Shown piece by piece: positions 17,189 to 24,975 of a DNA stretch of 64,000 nt. Each line of letters starts with the position of its first letter. Within the stretch, counting starts at the first letter, position 1. The stretch is from Deinococcales bacterium. GTDB lineage: Bacteria > Deinococcota > Deinococci > Deinococcales > JAAFIG01. A program made the position numbers and the translations under genes. The stretch is taken from contig JAAFIG010000013.1 of NCBI GenBank assembly GCA_013298595.1, forward strand, positions 56,886 to 120,885, given 5' to 3'. The notes beneath the pieces are model-generated. The model saw nothing but the letters and a program-made list of their open reading frames with translations, was not told where the DNA came from and did no database searches.

Positions 17189-17773
17189 TTATCGTTTGCC
17201 TGTCAATGCCCAAGCACTTGGTAAGAGTACAGCTGCAAGCACGGCTTTGATGGTATCGCCAAGTAAAAAGGGTGTTAAACCTGCACTCAACAAAGAGCTG
17301 AGGCTCGAGAGAGCTGGTACAATGTGTTGCAACCAGATTAGCCCAGGAATGTAAATCAGGGTTGTGCCGATCAGCATTGCCAAGGCAACCAATAATGGTG
17401 ATTTTGTCCAGCCTTTGTCGGCTAGAAAGCCCACAACTACAGCGGCTATTAAAAATCCGAAGATATACCCACCTGTTGCGCCAAAGACTTTGGCTGCACC
17501 TCCAGAGAATTCAGCTAAGACTGGTAGACCTGCCCAAGCCTCGAGAATATAAGCAGCTACGGCTAGACCACCTAGTCGAGCACCAAGTACTAAGGCAACC
17601 AGAAAAACACCTAATGTCTGACCAGTTACAGGGACAGGTTGTAAAGGAATCGAAACTTGGGCTAATAGTGCAATCAATAGGCTGCCGCTAAGTACCAAGA
17701 AAATATCTCGAGGAATGCTTGAAGTAGGGAAGAATTTTTGAATTAAGGTGGATGGCTGGGCAATGGTCATCAT
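17189..17773 (-). CDS. bioY: Biotin transporter BioY (S component)
   Basis: A 194-residue membrane protein with about six helices. The family landmarks are present: 'ALLAQVSIPLQPVPVTGQTL', then 'GGAAKVFGATGGYIFGFL'. It binds biotin and imports it either alone or with an energy-coupling factor module, which is not in this window. The start is ATG 17773, with SD AAAGGAGAA. It lies about 50 bp downstream of birA on the same strand, joining biotin uptake with biotin attachment. No biotin-synthesis genes are nearby. Confidence 0.93.
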   Translation of the reverse strand: MMTIAQPSTLIQKFFPTSSIPRDIFLVLSGSLLIALLAQVSIPLQPVPVTGQTLGVFLVALVLGARLGGLAVAAYILEAWAGLPVLAEFSGGAAKVFGATGGYIFGFLIAAVVVGFLADKGWTKSPLLVALAMLIGTTLIYIPGLIWLQHIVPALSSLSSLLSAGLTPFLLGDTIKAVLAAVLLPSAWALTGKR

Positions 17774-17822
17774 GATGGTTCTCCTTTGAGTGAATGGCGA
17801 AAAACGAGTAGCTAAATTGTGT

Positions 17823-18743
17823 TTATACACGCACGCTGACTTCGGCAGCGTAAATGGTTCTCGAGCCGTTATCTGTCTGCACAATTAACGCACCACTAGG
17901 GTCGAGGTCTTGGGCAATTCCGATATAATTTGTGCCGTTTGGCTCGAGGATTTGGATGCTTTGCCCAAGAATGTTGTTTTGTTTTTTCCAGAGTGTTATG
18001 GCATGACTGGGTTGCTCAAGGAATTGTTGGTATTCATATTGAATGGTGCTCAGAATTTTTTGCAATAAGTTACGCCGATGAACAGGAACGTATTCTTCAA
18101 GGGCAGCAGCGCTAAATTCGGGTGGGAAATCTTGGCGGCGAATATTGATACCAATGCCCACTAAGGCAAAACGTGGTACGCCATCCTCGAGTTCAGATTC
18201 TAGTAAAATCCCTGCAAATTTTTGTTTTTTATCATTAAGAATGTCGTTGCTCCATTTGAGTTGTGTGACAATACTTGTTTCGAGTTCAATACTTTTAGCA
18301 ACACATGCGCCAATCAAAAGTGGTAGTAATCCTAGGTTCGAGAGAGCGATATTGGGGCGTAGAAGTATGGTGAAGTACAAGCCGCTGGCAGAAGCACCCT
18401 GCCAAGGTTTACCTCGTCTGCCTCGCCCAGTTGTTTGTTGCTCGGCAAGGAGTACCGTAAATTCGGCTGCTCCTGCTCGAGCTAAATTTCGGATTTCATC
18501 CATGGTACTACCAACTTTTGTTTTATAGATCACGCCTTGTAGCATGGGAATATCTGGTTCAAGGCGGTATCCGTTACGGCTGGCTTCAAGTGGGTATCCC
18601 TCGAGACGCAAGGCTTGAATCGCTTTCCAGATGGCGGGTCTGGTGACACCAAGTTGTGCGCCTAAGTCTTCGCCAGATGCCCAGATGCCCAAGTTTTGTT
18701 GTAAATGCCCAAGGATTTGTTTGGTTAATGAAATCTCGGACAT
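17823..18743 (-). CDS. birA: Bifunctional biotin ligase/repressor BirA
   Basis: A 306-residue protein. The N-terminal winged HTH (about 1-65, 'LGAQLGVTRPAIWKAIQALR') is followed by the biotin-protein ligase domain with the biotinoyl-AMP loop 'TTGRGRRGKPWQ' and 'LLRPNIALSNLGLLPLLIG', then a C-terminal SH3-like domain. It activates biotin to biotinoyl-AMP and attaches it to carboxylase carrier proteins; the HTH implies a repressor role as well. I could find only one half of a biotin-operator-like site in its promoter, so the regulon is not demonstrated. Confidence 0.95.
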   Translation of the reverse strand: MSEISLTKQILGHLQQNLGIWASGEDLGAQLGVTRPAIWKAIQALRLEGYPLEASRNGYRLEPDIPMLQGVIYKTKVGSTMDEIRNLARAGAAEFTVLLAEQQTTGRGRRGKPWQGASASGLYFTILLRPNIALSNLGLLPLLIGACVAKSIELETSIVTQLKWSNDILNDKKQKFAGILLESELEDGVPRFALVGIGINIRRQDFPPEFSAAALEEYVPVHRRNLLQKILSTIQYEYQQFLEQPSHAITLWKKQNNILGQSIQILEPNGTNYIGIAQDLDPSGALIVQTDNGSRTIYAAEVSVRV

Positions 18744-18750
18744 TTGGTTT

Positions 18751-18780
18751 ACGGTATCGTGATTGAAAGCAGAAAGTCAA
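18751..18780 (-). promoter_or_regulatory. Leaderless promoter of birA-bioY
   Basis: On the minus strand TTGACT (18780-18775), 18 bp, TACCGT (18756-18751), 7 nt, ATG at 18743. A half-site GTAAACC overlaps the -10 and resembles one arm of BirA operators (TTGTAAACC); no matching second arm was found. Confidence 0.7.
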
Positions 18781-18819
18781 GCTTGTTATTTAGTCTAAAG
18801 CTGCCTATAGCAAATTTAT

Positions 18820-19728
18820 TTATGGTGACTCGAGAAAATCTGATTTTTGTGCACTGAGTACAATAATGCGAAAACCTTTGCCCACCAAAACAACACATTC
18901 TGCCTGTAATTCGGGAACATAAGCAGTAGAAATCGTAAAAGCTTCTCTGCCACCTACACCATTAATAAAAGCAAGTGTCGCTGTGGCATTTGGTAGAATA
19001 ATCAGATTTTCGCTTGGATTGACTGGCATGGGTGCTGCCGAGGTTTTACCATTGTACCAATCCGTTAAAATAATTTCTTGCATAGTCAATTTAAGGTTAG
19101 CTTCAGCGGCTCTGATGGCAATATGAAAAACAAATTGTCCATGGGTTCTTTTTGAAATAGCAATAACTGCGTCTTGTCCTGTTAAAGCAGGATGTTCTGC
19201 TGCCACAATGAAACCTTGCTCGAGATAAATTTTTGCACTGTCTAATTCCAAACAACCAGTAGATTTGATTGTGGCAAGTAATTGTAGCACTGCGCTTACA
19301 CCACCAATTTCATCTAAGCGACCCTGATGAATACTGAGTGGTTTTTTATTTTGCAGTGCCATATCTGTTTGTACATAACCAAGAAATGTAGCAACAAATA
19401 AGATGCTTTCAAGTTTGGTATTACTTTTTTTCCCTTGGGCTAAAATACCAAGTTTTGTGTTTTCAATGACTAGAACTTCGTAAAATACCCGATCTGCTTG
19501 TAATTCTTCGAGCATCGAATTGGTTTGTTCGGCGAATAATTGCCAAATCGAATGACCAACCATAAAGCCCAAGTTTTTATTTTGTGCTTTTAGCCCGAGG
19601 TCTTCTGCCCAAAGTACCATGCCATTTTGATCGGTTTGCACAACCGCGATTGGCAATGTGTGAATCGCATTGCGGACACGGGTTTCGATTTGGAACGCAT
19701 GGCGGAACTCTCTGCTAGAAGAACTCAT
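18820..19728 (-). CDS. PAS-like plus DUF4388 domain protein
   Basis: A 302-residue cytoplasmic protein. The N-terminal part ('AIHTLPIAVVQTDQNGMVLW', then 'GHSIWQLFAE') looks like a PAS sensor. The middle ('GGVSAVLQLLATIKSTGCLE', then 'IYLEQGFIVAAEHPALTGQDAVIAI') is a DUF4388 domain, a module found in Deinococcus and myxobacterial signalling proteins. No catalytic or DNA-binding domain is evident, so it is probably a signalling adaptor. SD GAGG precedes the ATG. CTCGAG is sparse in this gene. The 180-bp upstream spacer holds the inverted repeats GGTAGT/ACTACC and GATAGC/GCTATC. Confidence 0.8.
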   Translation of the reverse strand: MSSSSREFRHAFQIETRVRNAIHTLPIAVVQTDQNGMVLWAEDLGLKAQNKNLGFMVGHSIWQLFAEQTNSMLEELQADRVFYEVLVIENTKLGILAQGKKSNTKLESILFVATFLGYVQTDMALQNKKPLSIHQGRLDEIGGVSAVLQLLATIKSTGCLELDSAKIYLEQGFIVAAEHPALTGQDAVIAISKRTHGQFVFHIAIRAAEANLKLTMQEIILTDWYNGKTSAAPMPVNPSENLIILPNATATLAFINGVGGREAFTISTAYVPELQAECVVLVGKGFRIIVLSAQKSDFLESP

Positions 19729-19910
19729 ATTACGACCTCATATTGTGTCATTGCTTGAATTGCAACCACCTCCCGTGGCTTTTGTTTACTAACCAATAGG
19801 TAGTCTACTTACTCAAGTGTAACCTAACTACCATTGTTTAAATCTAGGTGATAGCTTACAAACCAGTACCTGCGTCAGAGCAGGCTATCGCTCGAGAACA
19901 AAGTATTTTG

Positions 19911-20312
19911 TTATAGAAGTGTTATTTGCCTACCAGATTCAAGGATTTCGATTTGTAAATGCTTTGCTTCAGGAATATCCTCGAGTAAATCTTTGCCCCA
20001 TTCGATAACAATAACTTGGGCGGTTTCGAGATATTCGGCTAAACCCATCTGCCAAAGTTTTTTGGCTGTCTCGAGCCGATACGCATCTATGTGAATCAGT
20101 CTGCCCTGAGGGGTTGGGTACTCATGGATATATGTGTATGTCGGACTCGAGACTGCTACACTGGCTTTTAAACCTCGAGCTAAGCCTTTGACAAAAGTGG
20201 TTTTCCCAGCGCCCATTGCGCCAGTTAAAATCAGTACAGCTCCAAACTCGAGGGTGGTTGCAAACTGTTCTGCGTAACCTTCTAAAGCTGTGGCAGTCTC
20301 GAGGGTTGTCAT
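19911..20312 (-). CDS. tsaE: tRNA threonylcarbamoyladenosine biosynthesis ATPase TsaE
   Basis: A 133-residue P-loop protein with Walker A 'TGAMGAGKTTFVKGLARGL', followed by 'SPTYTYIHEYPTPQGRLIHI' and 'IVIEWGKDLLEDIPEA'. TsaE powers the TsaB-TsaD complex that makes t6A at position 37 of ANN-decoding tRNAs. It is full length for the family. It is divergent from the aldolase gene, with only 30 bp between the start codons; the opposing promoters therefore reach into each other's coding sequence. Confidence 0.93.
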   Translation of the reverse strand: MTTLETATALEGYAEQFATTLEFGAVLILTGAMGAGKTTFVKGLARGLKASVAVSSPTYTYIHEYPTPQGRLIHIDAYRLETAKKLWQMGLAEYLETAQVIVIEWGKDLLEDIPEAKHLQIEILESGRQITLL

Positions 20313-20342
20313 GGCAAAAAGTTATCATGCTAAGCTGGGTTT

Positions 20343-21224
20343 ATGTTCAAAGGATTATTCCCGCCAGTGCCAACTCCGTTTAAGAAAGATGGTTCTTTGG
20401 ATTTACCTGCGCTGCAAAGTCTGATTGCGTGGCTTGAACCGTATGTGGACGGATTTTTAATGCTTGGTAGCAATGGCGAAGTGGCGTACTTAGATGACGC
20501 TGAACGCCACCAAGTTTTAGCGGCGGCTCGAGAAGTTATTCCTACCGATAAAATTATGATTGCAGGAGCTGGTGGTGAAGCCACAGTCCATGTGATTGAA
20601 CGTTGCCGCGATGCTTCGGAAGCTGGAGCAGATGCAGTTTTAGTGATTGCGCCTTATTACAACCGTGGCAGTATGACTCCTAATGTTTTAGAAACCCATT
20701 TTATGATGGTGGCAAATTCAAGTCCTTTGCCAGTCTATGTGTATAACATCCCACAAGTTTCAGGTATTGCCCATAGTCCAGCTTGGTTCTCGAGAATTGG
20801 AATGCACCCCAATGTGGCTGGGGTTAAAGATTCGAGTGGCGATATCATGAATTTTACCGAAATTGCTCGAGTCACACCCAATGGGTTTAACCTATTAACG
20901 GGCAATGCTCCGACACTATTACCTGCGTTGTCGGTTGGTGCTCATGGTGCAATTTTGGCAGCGGGGAATATTATGCCACAAGTTTTCCAGACCATCATGC
21001 GTCATTTTGCCACTGGTAACCTCGAGCAAGCCTTGGATTTACAACGGCTGGCTAATCCGATGTCTTACGCAGTGACTCGAGATTATGGTGTGCCTGGCTT
21101 AAAAGCAGCCTTACGAATCATGGGAGTCAGTGCTGGGTATCCTCGAGCACCGTTACTAGATGTGGATGCAGATACCAATATTGTCATTGAAAAACTGGTG
21201 CAAAGTATTCCAAATTTAGAATAA
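20343..21224 (+). CDS. DapA-family aldolase/lyase (dihydrodipicolinate synthase superfamily)
   Basis: A 293-residue (beta/alpha)8 class I aldolase. The Schiff-base Lys lies in 'NVAGVKDSSGD' and the Tyr in 'VYVYNIPQVSG'. The substrate loop reads 'LGSNGE' where true DapA has the GTTGE type, so it may be a 4-hydroxy-2-oxoglutarate or related aldolase and not lysine biosynthesis. A leaderless promoter is visible: TTGTCA at 20306, 19 bp, TAAGCT, 6 nt, ATG. It is monocistronic, followed by a hairpin shared with the converging tRNA gene. Confidence 0.88.
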   Translation: MFKGLFPPVPTPFKKDGSLDLPALQSLIAWLEPYVDGFLMLGSNGEVAYLDDAERHQVLAAAREVIPTDKIMIAGAGGEATVHVIERCRDASEAGADAVLVIAPYYNRGSMTPNVLETHFMMVANSSPLPVYVYNIPQVSGIAHSPAWFSRIGMHPNVAGVKDSSGDIMNFTEIARVTPNGFNLLTGNAPTLLPALSVGAHGAILAAGNIMPQVFQTIMRHFATGNLEQALDLQRLANPMSYAVTRDYGVPGLKAALRIMGVSAGYPRAPLLDVDADTNIVIEKLVQSIPNLE

Positions 21225-21228
21225 CGCT

Positions 21229-21262
21229 AAAAAAGAAGCCCCTCGAGATTCTCAAGGGGCTT
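21229..21262 (-). terminator. Terminator of the tRNA-Ile transcript
   Basis: On the minus strand, stem AAGCCCCT…AGGGGCTT (21262-21236) with a T-G mismatch and an inner GAG/CTC, followed by CTTTTTT. The CTCGAG palindrome forms part of the stem. It also sits 5 nt after the stop of the converging aldolase gene and may terminate that weakly. Confidence 0.85.
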
Positions 21263-21267
21263 TGGCG

Positions 21268-21344
21268 TGGTGGGCGATCGCGGACTCGAACCGCGGACCT
21301 CCCCGTTATCAGCGGGGTGCTCTAACCAGCTGAGCTAACCGCCC
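21268..21344 (-). tRNA. tRNA-Ile (anticodon GAT)
   Basis: A 77-nt cloverleaf including an encoded 3' CCA. Acceptor GGGCGGT pairs with ATCGCCC (one G-U), the D-arm is GCTC…GAGC, the anticodon stem is CCCCG/CGGGG around CTGATAA (anticodon GAT), and the T-arm is CGCGG-TTCGAGT-CCGCG. It stands alone, not between rRNA genes, where tRNA-Ile(GAT) is often found. Confidence 0.98.
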
Positions 21345-21462
21345 ACGCCGTGCATGGCTTCGTTGCCACGCGAGGGCAGACTTTAACATGAGGGGCGCGG
21401 CTCGTCAAGCACCTTTATAAAACTTGACCAAAAGCAGATGTGTTACTGCGTCAGAGAATAGC

Positions 21463-21648
21463 TTATTGATTAGCTGCAAGTACCCGAACTTCGCCTAGAA
21501 AGGCTTGTAATTCGTGTAATTCGAGTTTCTTTTCGCTGTGCAGTATGACACTTCCATCGGGTAGTGTTTGCTCGAGTAAAATATGGACTTGTTGGTTACG
21601 ATGCGTCACAAGTAAACGATAACCATTGCTGATTTCGATTTTATTCAT
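21463..21648 (-). CDS. Small conserved-looking hypothetical protein
   Basis: A 61-residue protein with ATG at 21648 and SD GGTGAG 5 nt upstream. It carries CTCGAG inside a Leu-Glu pair as its neighbours do, which supports it as a native coding gene. The sequence alternates beta-like segments ('YRLLVTHRNQQVHILLEQT') and ends with a helix ('HELQAFLGEVRVLAAN'), suggesting one small folded domain. I do not recognise the family. The 225 bp upstream hold only weak signals. Confidence 0.55.
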   Translation of the reverse strand: MNKIEISNGYRLLVTHRNQQVHILLEQTLPDGSVILHSEKKLELHELQAFLGEVRVLAANQ

Positions 21649-21873
21649 GGTAGCTCACCGCGAGGCAGAAAAAAGGGTGATACTGTTGCCAAAATCTTTG
21701 GACAACGCTGATTACCTGTTTTCGCGGCTGCCTCGGGATGGGATTTCCGCGATCAGCGCAACTGAAAGTATTGTAAGCGGTTACGGTGATTTTACGAACC
21801 AGCCAAAGAACAGCTTTTAACCAATCCTTTGGATAGGGGAGAAGTGTTACGGGGAATGCAAAATAATCAAACC

Positions 21874-22833
21874 TTAAATACCCAGTTTCCTAGGAGATTT
21901 CTTTTGCAGATATTGGTCAATCATGACAGCTGCGATATTGCCACTACCTGCTGCAATACTGACTTGCTGGGTTTGTGGTTGCACATCACCTGCTGCCCAG
22001 ACACCCTCGAGCCAATCACCATCAACTGCGCCAAGTAATTTGGTTTGACCACGCCAACCCGTTTTAATATGTCCACGTTCGCTTAACTCCAGAGCAAGTT
22101 GCTGAGCTAATTGGTTACGTGGAAACTTCGGACTGGACACATAATACCCATCAGCGGTGACCCGAGCACCATCTTCTAGAATCAAAGCTGTGATAATGCC
22201 TCTCGAGCCTTCAATAGCGGCAATTTGTCCATGAATCACCTCGAGTTTATGGGCAACTCGTTTTTCTTCCCATTCGGGTTTAAAATCCTGACCAGCAGTT
22301 AACAATAAGCGAATACTAGCAGCAAACTCGAGCAATGGTAGTGCTTCTGCGATGGCACTGTTCGCGCCACCAACACCAATCACAACAATATGTTTACCAA
22401 GTAGCTCGGGGCTTTCGCAGTCGGGGCAATAATAGGTATTGCCTTTGGCAGCATAAGGTAAAAAAGGCTGGTAAGAACCAGCCACCAATGGATGATAACG
22501 AGCAACACCAGTGGCAAGTAAAACCGTTTTTGCTTGAAAAATAGTGCTACTTTCGAGTTGAATAGTAAAATCTCCAGCTGCTCCACTGATTTGTTGGACA
22601 TTGCCACGCTCGAGCCGTGCGCCTGCTTTGATGGCTTCTTGTTCCATGTGTTTAATAATGTCTACGCCACGTTTATGGACAAAACCAGGTACGTTATAGA
22701 GTGGTGTCAGAGTAAATGGTAATGGACCAGTTCGCCGATCTATGACCAATACCGAACGTTGATGGAAAGCAAGATGTAATGCAGCACTCAAACCTGCAGG
22801 TCCTGCACCAATAATAATTGTGTCGTATTTCAT
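21874..22833 (-). CDS. Thioredoxin-reductase-like FAD/NAD(P) oxidoreductase
   Basis: A 319-residue class II flavoprotein. It has the FAD-binding 'IIIGAGPAGLSAALHL', a redox-active-looking CPDC in 'NTYYCPDCESPEL', the NAD(P)-binding 'IVVIGVGGANSAIAEALPLL' and the C-terminal FAD motif 'GVWAAGDVQ'. The CxxC sits where thioredoxin reductase has CATC, so it probably reduces a disulfide, but the partner may not be thioredoxin. It lies alone on the minus strand. Confidence 0.88.
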   Translation of the reverse strand: MKYDTIIIGAGPAGLSAALHLAFHQRSVLVIDRRTGPLPFTLTPLYNVPGFVHKRGVDIIKHMEQEAIKAGARLERGNVQQISGAAGDFTIQLESSTIFQAKTVLLATGVARYHPLVAGSYQPFLPYAAKGNTYYCPDCESPELLGKHIVVIGVGGANSAIAEALPLLEFAASIRLLLTAGQDFKPEWEEKRVAHKLEVIHGQIAAIEGSRGIITALILEDGARVTADGYYVSSPKFPRNQLAQQLALELSERGHIKTGWRGQTKLLGAVDGDWLEGVWAAGDVQPQTQQVSIAAGSGNIAAVMIDQYLQKKSPRKLGI

Positions 22834-23076
22834 AAAATTATCGTAACCGGTCTCTCAAATGAAACAAACAACAAATAGCCATAAAAGTCTCCTGCGGTGC
22901 CAGTCTTTTGGTAAGATTTTGCGTTACCTAGACGAAAGAATTGCTTGACTTTAACGTGGCGGAAGATAGCATACTCATTTCTATACCGATGAATTGGAGT
23001 CATCATAATATGATTAGACAAGTTGGAGCAAACTTTCAAGTAATTCGCATTCCGAGCAAAAGATTTGGCGGCAATT

Positions 23077-23415
23077 GTGAAGCGTGAACGAATCTCAATT
23101 GGAAGATTCTCGAAAGTGACTGGTTTGTCTGTGCGAGCCTTACGTTTATATGACGAAGTTGGTTTGCTCAAACCAGCACAAATCGAAAGTCATAATAAAT
23201 ATCGGTACTACGAACAAAAACAAATCGCTATTGCCCAAAGAATCAAAATGTTCCGCGAATGTGAATTATCACTCGAGGATATTCGCAATATTCTTGAACA
23301 ACCTAAAAATAGTAGAACCATTTTCGAGCAGCACTTGGTTCGTTTACATCAACGACTCGAGCAGCATAAAACAATGATTGGTCAACTCGAGCAATTGATC
23401 ACCGAAACCCGTTAA
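23077..23415 (+). CDS. MerR-family transcriptional regulator
   Basis: About 112 residues: a MerR winged HTH ('ISIGRFSKVTGLSVRALRLY', 'KYRYYEQKQIAIAQRIKMF') and a C-terminal coiled coil ('HLVRLHQRLEQHKTMIGQLE') for dimerisation, without an effector domain. I prefer GTG 23077; a TTG four codons upstream is possible, and a stop blocks anything further. It lies 9 nt before a GNAT gene. In such pairs the MerR protein usually remodels a promoter in response to a signal; no cysteine pair for metal or redox sensing is visible. Confidence 0.85.
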   Translation: MKRERISIGRFSKVTGLSVRALRLYDEVGLLKPAQIESHNKYRYYEQKQIAIAQRIKMFRECELSLEDIRNILEQPKNSRTIFEQHLVRLHQRLEQHKTMIGQLEQLITETR

Positions 23416-23424
23416 ACTGCTGTT

Positions 23425-24024
23425 GTGCTGCAAATCCGAAATTATCAAACAACAGATTGGGAAACTCTGTACAGAATTTGTTTAGAGACAGGTGATAGTG
23501 GCGCTGATGCCACCCATTTGTACACCGACCCTAAGTTGCTTGGACATTTTTACGCTGCACCATATGCTTCCCTCGAGCCTGAACTGGTTTTTGTGCTCGA
23601 GGATGGTAGTGGTGTTTGTGGCTATATTCTTGGTACAACCGATTCACAAGGGTTTGCTCGGAAAATGGAACAAGATTGGTTACCCGCTTTGCGCTTAGCC
23701 TATCCATTACCTCCAGAAACGAATACCAGCCGAGATGCTGCGATGATTCGTATTATTCACAAAGGATACTCGGTCAGCGACACAATTGCGCTCGAGTACC
23801 CAGCCCATTTGCACATTGATATTTTAGCTCGAGCACAGCAAAAAGGGCAGGGGAAATTGCTGATGCAAACTTTTTTTAGAGCATTACAAACCAGAGGTGT
23901 GCCAGGTGTGCATCTTGGTGTCGGCAGTCGAAACCTTAATGGTATTGCTTTCTACGAGCGAATTGGTTTTACACGGCTCGAGGAACACCCTTGGGGTATC
24001 ACATTTGGTATGAAACTTGTATGA
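23425..24024 (+). CDS. GNAT-family N-acetyltransferase
   Basis: A 199-residue acetyltransferase. The conserved C-terminal half has 'AHLHIDILARAQQKGQGKLL' (acetyl-CoA loop) and 'HLGVGSRNLNGIAFYERIGF'. The N-terminal insert ('LGHFYAAPYASLEPELVFVL') resembles the acetyltransferase-like domain associated with O-GlcNAcase-type proteins. The start is GTG 23425 with a TAAACT box 6 nt upstream. It forms a run with the MerR gene and the next gene (ATGA overlap). Confidence 0.88.
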   Translation: MLQIRNYQTTDWETLYRICLETGDSGADATHLYTDPKLLGHFYAAPYASLEPELVFVLEDGSGVCGYILGTTDSQGFARKMEQDWLPALRLAYPLPPETNTSRDAAMIRIIHKGYSVSDTIALEYPAHLHIDILARAQQKGQGKLLMQTFFRALQTRGVPGVHLGVGSRNLNGIAFYERIGFTRLEEHPWGITFGMKLV

Positions 24025-24458
24025 CCATGCAGCCTACAGCCCACGCTGTGTTTGTTTACGGCACACTCAAACGCAAGCAAATCAATCATGTATTGCTGCA
24101 AGGCATTGGCATTACCCGTATTCGTTTTGCTGTTTTGTATGGCGTACAATTATTTGATATCACCCACCCAATGCGTCCATACCCGTACCCTGCCATGCTA
24201 CGAGGACAAGGCAAACTTCTCGGTGAACTGGTCGAACTTGAGCTTGGACAACACCCAGACGATGGTTTACTAGTCTTAGACCACCTCGAGTTAGAAGGCT
24301 TAGAATACACACGCAAACGTTGTTGGGTACGCGTTCAAGGGCAATTCCAACGGGCTTGGGTTTATCTGTACGCCTCGAGAAAATACTTGCAACGGATGGG
24401 TGGTAAGCGCCGATCAGAGGTAACGTGGTTGCCTCGTAAGCAGCCAACCGTAGCCTAA
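24021..24458 (+). CDS. Gamma-glutamylcyclotransferase-like (AIG2/GGCT) protein
   Basis: A 145-residue small beta-barrel protein. 'HAVFVYGTLKRKQINHVLL' is the signature substrate loop and 'LVLDHLELEGLEYTRKRCWV' carries the Glu that acts as general base in this family. Relatives release 5-oxoproline from gamma-glutamyl amines; the actual substrate is unknown. The ATG overlaps the GNAT stop (ATGA), so I reject the 10-codon upstream extension. Confidence 0.87.
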   Translation: MTMQPTAHAVFVYGTLKRKQINHVLLQGIGITRIRFAVLYGVQLFDITHPMRPYPYPAMLRGQGKLLGELVELELGQHPDDGLLVLDHLELEGLEYTRKRCWVRVQGQFQRAWVYLYASRKYLQRMGGKRRSEVTWLPRKQPTVA

Positions 24459-24512
24459 GGAAATGGTTTTTTTTAAAAAATTGTGTAATATGATGTGAAA
24501 CAGGGGGTCAAA

Positions 24513-24926
24513 ATGAAAAAAGTATTGGGAATAGGATTAGCTGCATTGGCATTCGTAGGTTGCGCTCCAGCCAGTAATCTCTCGAGTTATGGTCTGGAAT
24601 TTGCACCAGCCAGCCCACTCGGAGCACAAGTCACAGGGACAGGTTCGTATGTCAGTGTGGCAGATGGTAAAAGCCGAGTCAAACTCGAGTTGCGTGGTTT
24701 ACCAGCCAACGCCGTACTTGGTTCGGCATTAATGGTTGGTTCTTGCACCAACCAAGGGCATATCGCGGCAGCTATGCCAGATATTCGCAGTGATGCAAAT
24801 GGCAATGCCACACTGGAGACAACGGTTCGTAATGGTTTATTACCAGTGCAAGCTTATGTCAATGTGTACCAGAAAACCCAAGCTGATGGGTACGGAACAG
24901 CTTTAGCTTGCGCTAATATTAAGTAG
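24513..24926 (+). CDS. Lipoprotein, unknown function
   Basis: A 137-residue lipoprotein. The signal peptide ends in the lipobox LAFVGC, with the lipidated Cys about residue 17. The mature part is beta-rich ('GSYVSVADGKSRVKLELRGL', 'AAMPDIRSDANGNATLETTV') and recalls CHRD or Cu/Zn-superoxide-dismutase-like folds, but no metal-binding histidine set is present. The start is ATG 24513 behind SD AGGGGG; the upstream start is rejected. It is monocistronic. Confidence 0.8.
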   Translation: MKKVLGIGLAALAFVGCAPASNLSSYGLEFAPASPLGAQVTGTGSYVSVADGKSRVKLELRGLPANAVLGSALMVGSCTNQGHIAAAMPDIRSDANGNATLETTVRNGLLPVQAYVNVYQKTQADGYGTALACANIK

Positions 24927-24933
24927 ATTTTTC

Positions 24934-24975
24934 AATAAACTCGAGCCAAGCTTGGCTCGAGTTTATTTATTTTTG
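24934..24975 (+). terminator. Terminator between the lipoprotein gene and murJ
   Basis: A perfect 34-bp palindrome at 24934-24967 containing two CTCGAG sites around CCAAGCTTGG, followed by TATTTTTG on the plus strand. The convergent murJ stop codon lies inside the stem. Confidence 0.9.

Noticed and set aside
18744-18760. BirA operator at the birA promoter
   Set aside because: Only a single GTAAACC half-site is present; no partner half at 14-15 bp on either side.
21626-21820. 64-codon plus-strand frame between tRNA-Ile and the flavoprotein gene
   Set aside because: No SD, overlaps the start of the small minus-strand gene, and carries no CTCGAG or conserved motif.
23010-23087. 25-codon small ORF ahead of the MerR gene (ATG at 23010, GGAG upstream)
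   Set aside because: Too short and without recognisable features; the spacing of GGAG is long. Not enough to call a leader peptide.
22830-23171. 113-codon minus-strand open frame overlapping the MerR gene and touching the flavoprotein start
   Set aside because: The composition is not protein-like, it opposes the clear MerR HTH gene, and there is no SD. It is a shadow frame.
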